Source of the DNA: Pseudoalteromonas sp. MMG007
GTDB lineage: Bacteria; Pseudomonadota; Gammaproteobacteria; Enterobacterales; Alteromonadaceae
Direction of reading: 5' to 3'
NCBI RefSeq assembly: GCF_018100985.1
Contig: NZ_JAGJEI010000010.1
Location: 1 to 64,000, forward strand
Length of the DNA: 64,000 nt
Part shown: piece after piece, positions 59,713 through 64,000 of the stretch
How positions within the stretch are numbered: the first letter of the stretch is position 1
Layout of the letters: each line of letters opens with the position of its first letter
Notes under the pieces: model-generated
Told to the model about the DNA's origin: nothing
The model's input: only the letters and a program-made list of their open reading frames with translations
Database searches by the model: none
Position numbers and translations under genes: made by a program

Positions 59713-60330
59713 TTAGTTTTTTTCCTCAGACGCTTTGGTGCTAGTTTGCGCTGTTTCTAAAGAATTCGCAACTCGAGCTTGGCGTTGGTGCTCTAAAACT
59801 AACGCGCCAATACGTTGCTGCTGTAACTCACGTAAACCTTGCTCTGCATTTTCTAAAGCAGGCTCTGATGAGTAACTTACCGGAGATGCCATACCTGTTA
59901 ACGGAGTCGTTTGCAGTAATGGAATTTCACTTTGTTGCTCGTTATTGCTTTGTGGCAAGGTGTTTACACCTACAATGGCAAACATCGCTACACTTGCTGC
60001 AATAGCAAGTTGTGCAACAGGTTTACGCCAATTAAAAGCAACTACGTTGTTGTTTTTTTCAGTTACGCTTTGCGGCTTATTTGCTGCTTTAGACTGAGAA
60101 AAATCAGCGTATACAGGCTCACTTTCTAGCGCTAGTGCAACGCGTTCGCTAATATCAATATGGATGTCGTTGTTATTTTTTTGAGCACGCATCGCATCAC
60201 CAATTAACGCATAACGACCGAACGTAGTTACATCTTGCTCTGCAATTGTTGCATCAACTAAATGTTGCTCGCCGTCAAGTAATGCTGATAACGCTTCGTT
60301 ATCTAACTTGCTAACGTGTGCTTTTGTCAT
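59713..60330 (-). CDS. rseA: Anti-sigma-E factor RseA (MucA)
   Basis: The 205-residue protein has a cytoplasmic N-terminal anti-sigma domain (LDNEALSALLDGEQHL), one membrane segment (~108-127) and a Gln-rich periplasmic tail. Stress proteolysis by DegS and RseP releases sigma E. It begins one base after the rpoE stop. Confidence 0.93.
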   Translation of the reverse strand: MTKAHVSKLDNEALSALLDGEQHLVDATIAEQDVTTFGRYALIGDAMRAQKNNNDIHIDISERVALALESEPVYADFSQSKAANKPQSVTEKNNNVVAFNWRKPVAQLAIAASVAMFAIVGVNTLPQSNNEQQSEIPLLQTTPLTGMASPVSYSSEPALENAEQGLRELQQQRIGALVLEHQRQARVANSLETAQTSTKASEEKN

Positions 60331-60331
60331 A

Positions 60332-60913
60332 CTAAGACTCGCCTATTAATGGGTTTAATTTGTTATCTATTGCTTCACGGGCTCTAAATATACGCGAACG
60401 TACAGTGCCAACGGGGCAATCCATTACCACGGCTATTTCTTCATAGCTCATCCCTTCAATTTCTCTTAGGGTAATCGCGGTTTTAAGGTCTTCAGGCAAA
60501 CTATCAATCGTATTAAAAATAACAGCGCGTACTTCTTCGCTTAAAAGTAGGTTTTCAGGAGATGCATTAGAACGCATTGAATCTGCACCATCGTAAAATT
60601 CGGCATCTTCGGCGTCTATATCATTTGCTGGCGGCTTACGCCCCTGGGCTACTAAGTAATTTTTAGCACAATTAACGGCAATACGGTATAACCACGTGTA
60701 AAAGGCGCTGTCCCCTCTAAAATTAGGAAGTGCACGGTAAGCTTTAATAAACGCTTCTTGTGCTACATCTGCAATATCACCTTGGTTAGATACATAACGT
60801 GAGATCAAACCTGCAATTTTGTTTTGATACTTCTTTACTAATAGGTTGAAGGCGTTTTTATCTCCTTGCTGGACCCTTTTTACTAGCACTAAATCTAATT
60901 CCTGCTCGCTCAT
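60332..60913 (-). CDS. rpoE: RNA polymerase sigma-E factor
   Basis: From ATG 60913 the product has 193 residues and starts MSEQELDLVLVKRVQQGD, as E. coli RpoE does. It has sigma region 2 (DIADVAQEAFIKAYRALP) and region 4 (EIEGMSYEEIAVVMDCPVGT). The frame extends to 60973, but the sigma-E promoter at 60980-61006 would start transcription at about that base, so the longer form cannot be made from it. GGAG lies 11 bases before 60913. It directs envelope-stress transcription, including its own operon. Confidence 0.96.
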   Translation of the reverse strand: MSEQELDLVLVKRVQQGDKNAFNLLVKKYQNKIAGLISRYVSNQGDIADVAQEAFIKAYRALPNFRGDSAFYTWLYRIAVNCAKNYLVAQGRKPPANDIDAEDAEFYDGADSMRSNASPENLLLSEEVRAVIFNTIDSLPEDLKTAITLREIEGMSYEEIAVVMDCPVGTVRSRIFRAREAIDNKLNPLIGES

Positions 60914-60979
60914 TCGAGCCGGTACTCCTATGTCTGATTTTTGCTTGTTATTCATATTGTCGTCATTGTTCACAAATAC

Positions 60980-61006
60980 TCTGACCCCTTTATGAATAAA
61001 AAGTTC
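60980..61006 (-). promoter_or_regulatory. Sigma-E promoter of the rpoE operon
   Basis: On the minus strand, GAACTT (-35) and TCAGA (-10) are exactly 16 bases apart, the sigma-E consensus. It lies 67 bases upstream of the chosen rpoE start, as expected for autoregulation. Confidence 0.82.
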
Positions 61007-61159
61007 TGCTTAATATTATTTTTTTATAAAATAGTTGATAAATAACGGCGCTAAGCCTTTAAAATCACTACGTAGTAATATGACAAATATGATACAACTA
61101 CAGATATTAAAAACAAATATTGCTCTATTTGAGCATTGTAACCGCAAAGTACCTCTGAC

Positions 61160-62770
61160 ATGAACCAAAATAAACATCACATTGCAGATGTCGCTATTAT
61201 CGGTAGCGGCGCAGCAGGCTTATCACTTGCATTGTCTTTAGCTAATTATTGTAACGTTACCGTGATCAGTAAAGGAGCACTTACCGAAGGTTCTACCTTA
61301 TATGCTCAAGGTGGTATAGCCGCGGTTTTTGATAAACAAAATGACAGTATAGAATCCCATGTAGAAGATACTCTCGACGCTGGCGGCGGCCTGTGTGATC
61401 GCGATGCTGTTCATTACACAGCAAGCAACGCACACGACTGCCTTCAATGGTTAATAGACCAAGGCGTACCTTTTGATATGGAGTTTGACAGTAAAGGCAA
61501 AGAGCGATTTCATTTAACTCGCGAAGGCGGTCATAGCCATCGCCGTATTTTGCATGCAGCCGACGCAACGGGTAAAGCAGTGCAAACCACCCTTATTAGC
61601 CAAGTAAAAGCGCATAAAAATATAACATTGCTTGAACAATATAATGCGATTGATTTAATTACTGATAAAAGTGCCAATAAACCGGGATCACATATCCATG
61701 GCATGTATGTATGGAACAAAAAAGCTAAAAAAGTAGAAACTATTTCGGCTAAATTTGTGGCTTTAGCTACCGGTGGTGCAAGTAAAGTATACCTATATAC
61801 CTCTAACCCAGATGTTTCAAGCGGTGATGGTATTGCAATGGCATGGCGCGCGGGCTGTAAAGTAGCCAATATGGAGTTTAACCAATTTCACCCTACTAGC
61901 CTTTATCATCCTGAGCTACAAAACTTTTTAATCACCGAAGCCATGCGCGGCGAAGGTGCTTATTTAAAACGCCCTGACGGCACCCGTTTTATGAAAGACT
62001 TTGATGAGCGTGAAGAGCTTGCCCCTCGTGATATAGTCGCTCGTGCAATCGATTTTGAAATGAAGCGCCTTGGTGCTAATTGTGTTTATTTAGATATAAG
62101 CCACAAAGATAAAGACTTTATTATTGAGCACTTTCCAACTATTTACGCAAAATGTTTAAGTGTTGGCCTTGATATAACTAAAGAGGCAATTCCGGTTGTG
62201 CCTGCAGCGCATTATACTTGTGGCGGTGTAATGACCGACTTTAACGGTAAAACCGACCTTGATAACTTATATGCTGTGGGCGAAGTTGCCTACACAGGCC
62301 TTCATGGCGCAAATCGTATGGCAAGTAACTCGTTATTAGAGTGTATTGTGTTTGCCCATGCTGCTGCCAAAGATATTTTAAGTAAAATTAAAACAGCACC
62401 AGAACCTGTGGCGCTTCCTAGCTGGGATGAAAGCCGCGTTAGTAACTCTGATGAAGAAATAGTGATAACGCATAACTGGCATGAACTGCGTTTATTTATG
62501 TGGGATTATGTAGGTATTGTGCGCTCAACTAAACGTTTAGAGCGAGCGCTGCACCGAGTTGAGTTACTACAGCAAGAAATCCACGATTACTACGCAAACT
62601 TTAGAGTAAGTAACAACTTACTTGAACTTCGTAACTTGGTGCAAGTGTCTGAACTTATCATTAGAAGTGCAATGGAGCGAAAAGAAAGCCGAGGCCTTCA
62701 CTATACAATCGACTATCCTGAACAAAACGAAAGCCCAACACCCACTATTTTGACTCCAAAGCGCAATTAA
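61160..62770 (+). CDS. nadB: L-aspartate oxidase
   Basis: The 536-residue flavoprotein has the FAD fold [25 protein letters not shown], the catalytic loop [22 protein letters not shown] and HYTCGGV. It oxidises aspartate to iminoaspartate, the first step of NAD synthesis. It is divergent from rpoE, as in E. coli. Its last 26 bases overlap the convergent ygfX gene. Confidence 0.97.
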   Translation: MNQNKHHIADVAIIGSGAAGLSLALSLANYCNVTVISKGALTEGSTLYAQGGIAAVFDKQNDSIESHVEDTLDAGGGLCDRDAVHYTASNAHDCLQWLIDQGVPFDMEFDSKGKERFHLTREGGHSHRRILHAADATGKAVQTTLISQVKAHKNITLLEQYNAIDLITDKSANKPGSHIHGMYVWNKKAKKVETISAKFVALATGGASKVYLYTSNPDVSSGDGIAMAWRAGCKVANMEFNQFHPTSLYHPELQNFLITEAMRGEGAYLKRPDGTRFMKDFDEREELAPRDIVARAIDFEMKRLGANCVYLDISHKDKDFIIEHFPTIYAKCLSVGLDITKEAIPVVPAAHYTCGGVMTDFNGKTDLDNLYAVGEVAYTGLHGANRMASNSLLECIVFAHAAAKDILSKIKTAPEPVALPSWDESRVSNSDEEIVITHNWHELRLFMWDYVGIVRSTKRLERALHRVELLQQEIHDYYANFRVSNNLLELRNLVQVSELIIRSAMERKESRGLHYTIDYPEQNESPTPTILTPKRN

Positions 62771-63164
62771 TTGCGCTTAAAGTAGCGCGTTTTAAACGCG
62801 CATAACTTTGCTCATCAACACCATTGGCTGAAATTACAAGCCAATGGTGCTCATTAAAGCCCTTTATATGCAGCCATATACTACTGCCATAAAAACGACT
62901 TTTTTGAGTTATTTCACCCTGCACTTTTAGCGCTTCGCCTTCAAATCTAAAAACCTTAGGTTCTAAAATTATTACACCGTTTATAGGGTGTATCTCTAAA
63001 ATTTTTCGCCAAAAAATATAAGCAGCCATCGCGTTTACTATCACACAAAACAGTACTGCTAATACCGTGTCTAAAAACAAACAAAATAGTAAAGTGAGCA
63101 CGCAAAAAAAGACCACAATCGGTTTGTGGTCTGCTTTATTATTTGTAACTAAAAACCTATACAC
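62745..63164 (-). CDS. ygfX: YgfX-like membrane protein
   Basis: The 139-residue protein has two membrane helices (~18-50, [13 protein letters not shown] and [14 protein letters not shown]) followed by a beta-rich cytoplasmic part with [11 protein letters not shown] and [15 protein letters not shown]. Position after sdhE, size and layout match YgfX (also called CptA), partner of SdhE/CptB. Sequence similarity alone is weak. Its start overlaps sdhE by eight bases and its end overlaps nadB tail to tail. Confidence 0.75.
   Translation of the reverse strand: MYRFLVTNNKADHKPIVVFFCVLTLLFCLFLDTVLAVLFCVIVNAMAAYIFWRKILEIHPINGVIILEPKVFRFEGEALKVQGEITQKSRFYGSSIWLHIKGFNEHHWLVISANGVDEQSYARLKRATLSAINCALESK
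62759..62801. repeat. Two palindromes at the nadB/ygfX convergent end
   Basis: AAGCGCAATTAATTGCGCTT (62759-62778) is a perfect palindrome spanning the nadB stop. GCGCGTTTTAAACGCGC (62785-62801) is another, inside the ygfX 3' end. They could form transcript-ending hairpins for one or both genes, though neither has a good T run. Confidence 0.5.
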
Positions 63165-63408
63165 GAACTCGGTCTAAGATAAGAGTAACCATGCTGTTAA
63201 GCTCTTCATTTTTGCATTCTTCGTGGCCCATAAACCATGCAAATAAATCAGGGTCTTCTTGCGTTAGTAAACGCTGAAAAATAGCTTGTTGTTTTGCATT
63301 CAGCGAGTCATATGCTTCTTCTACAAACGGCATAAACAAAACATCTAGCTCCAACATGCCACGACGACAGGCCCAACGAATACGTGCTTTACTATGAATT
63401 TCAACCAT
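63157..63408 (-). CDS. sdhE: Succinate dehydrogenase FAD assembly factor SdhE
   Basis: From ATG 63408 the product has 83 residues. It carries the RGMLELD motif required for flavinylation (ACRRGMLELDVLF) and LTQEDPDLFAWFMG. I prefer 63408 over the in-frame ATG at 63420 because GAGG stands six bases before it. It delivers FAD to SdhA and FrdA. Confidence 0.95.
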   Translation of the reverse strand: MVEIHSKARIRWACRRGMLELDVLFMPFVEEAYDSLNAKQQAIFQRLLTQEDPDLFAWFMGHEECKNEELNSMVTLILDRVRV

Positions 63409-63572
63409 TTTAAACCTCATACTTAATTAACCTGAGTTTACCAAAATCAGGTGTACTTAGCAGCTATTAATCATTCATTAAATAATAAACTAATCGTTAT
63501 AGTTGCTTGCCTGTACCATACGTAACAACTGCGTTATTATGTCACTTCATTTGTATTGCAAAGAAGGTTTTT

Positions 63573-64000
63573 ATGTCGAGCGTTTATGCATGTCCGTTAT
63601 CTCATCAGCTTATTAGCCTTACAGGTGCTGATAAATTATCTTATTTGCACGGGCAAATCACTCAAGATCTCAATAAATTAACCAGCAATAACTATTTATG
63701 GGCTGGCCATTGCAGCGCTAAAGGTAAACTTTGGGGCGTATTTAAATTATTTTCTTATCAAGATAGTTATTACCTAGCTGGTAGCGAAGCCGAAGTAGAA
63801 AAATCGTTAGCTGAACTTAAAAAGTATGCTGTGTTTGCTAAAGTCGAAATTAGCGAATGCTCTAAACGCTTAATTGGTTTAATTGGCGATGACCTTACCA
63901 ATATACTTACACAGCTTGGTATTCATTTTGAAGGCGATGCGAACGCATGCGATTTTGATAACGGTAAAGCACTTAAATTAGAAACTAATCGTGTGTTGTT
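63573..64000 (+). CDS. ygfZ: Folate-binding protein YgfZ, N-terminal part (runs off right edge)
   Basis: The frame from ATG 63573 (AGAAGG upstream) is open to the end, giving 142 residues. It begins SSVYACPLSHQLISLTGADK and continues YLHGQITQDL and GHCSAKGKLWGVFKL, the GcvT-like N-terminal of YgfZ/IbaG-type proteins. YgfZ acts in iron-sulfur enzyme maturation and tRNA modification. The KGC signature lies beyond the window. Confidence 0.92.
   Translation, partial: MSSVYACPLSHQLISLTGADKLSYLHGQITQDLNKLTSNNYLWAGHCSAKGKLWGVFKLFSYQDSYYLAGSEAEVEKSLAELKKYAVFAKVEISECSKRLIGLIGDDLTNILTQLGIHFEGDANACDFDNGKALKLETNRVL

Overview
The window looks like a chromosomal stretch of an AT-rich marine gammaproteobacterium of the Alteromonadales, most likely a Pseudoalteromonas. 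This rests on the conserved housekeeping gene order (rpoE-rseABC, lepA-lepB-rnc-era-recO-pdxJ, barA/rlmD-relA-mazG-pyrG-eno, mutH/rppH-ptsP-lgt-thyA) and on the Vibrio/Alteromonadales-type flagellar genes flgP and flgT. No database search was possible, so the genus is an inference.

Left part (1-14.5 kb): a complete Lap-type biofilm adhesin system. A giant adhesin gene runs off the left edge on the minus strand, with a retention module, a TAAG cleavage site and at least 16 Ig-like repeats of 94 residues. Divergent from it are its type I secretion genes: a TolC-OmpA fusion, a LapB-like ABC exporter and an HlyD-like adaptor, followed by a LuxR-type regulator with a degenerate receiver. Opposite lie a LapD-like c-di-GMP receptor with degenerate GGDEF and EAL domains and a LapG-like cysteine protease.

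14.6-21 kb: flagellar outer-membrane genes flgP and flgT (divergent), oxyR divergent from a peroxiredoxin-glutaredoxin fusion with a good tandem OxyR site between them, a lipoamide-dehydrogenase-like flavoprotein, and a DHH-family phosphoesterase.

21-32 kb: a small scrap region (GIY-YIG-like gene, two broken IS110-family transposases, a REP-like palindrome) next to tRNA-Arg(CCT). Then comes a ten-gene, one-strand cluster: three SPOR-domain lipoproteins, two DUF4402-like pilin candidates, a periplasmic chaperone, a large usher with a SPOR-like C-terminus, and three FlgO-like lipoproteins. I read it as an unusual chaperone-usher surface fibre system linked to peptidoglycan. It is the best candidate in the window for an undescribed system.

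32-49 kb: core genes galU, thyA, lgt, tauE-like, ptsP, rppH and mutH. A degraded accessory patch (39.8-41.5 kb) carries a broken ribbon-helix-helix/membrane gene and an unrecognised ORF. Core genes eno, pyrG, mazG, relA and rlmD follow.

49-64 kb: barA, then the pdxJ-recO-era-rnc-lepB-lepA operon (minus strand), then the sigma-E operon rpoE-rseA-rseB-rseC with an autoregulatory sigma-E promoter, nadB, sdhE-ygfX, and the start of ygfZ at the right edge. Two copies of a ~160-bp repeat with matching ATACC/GGTAT ends lie at 19.8 and 42.9 kb.
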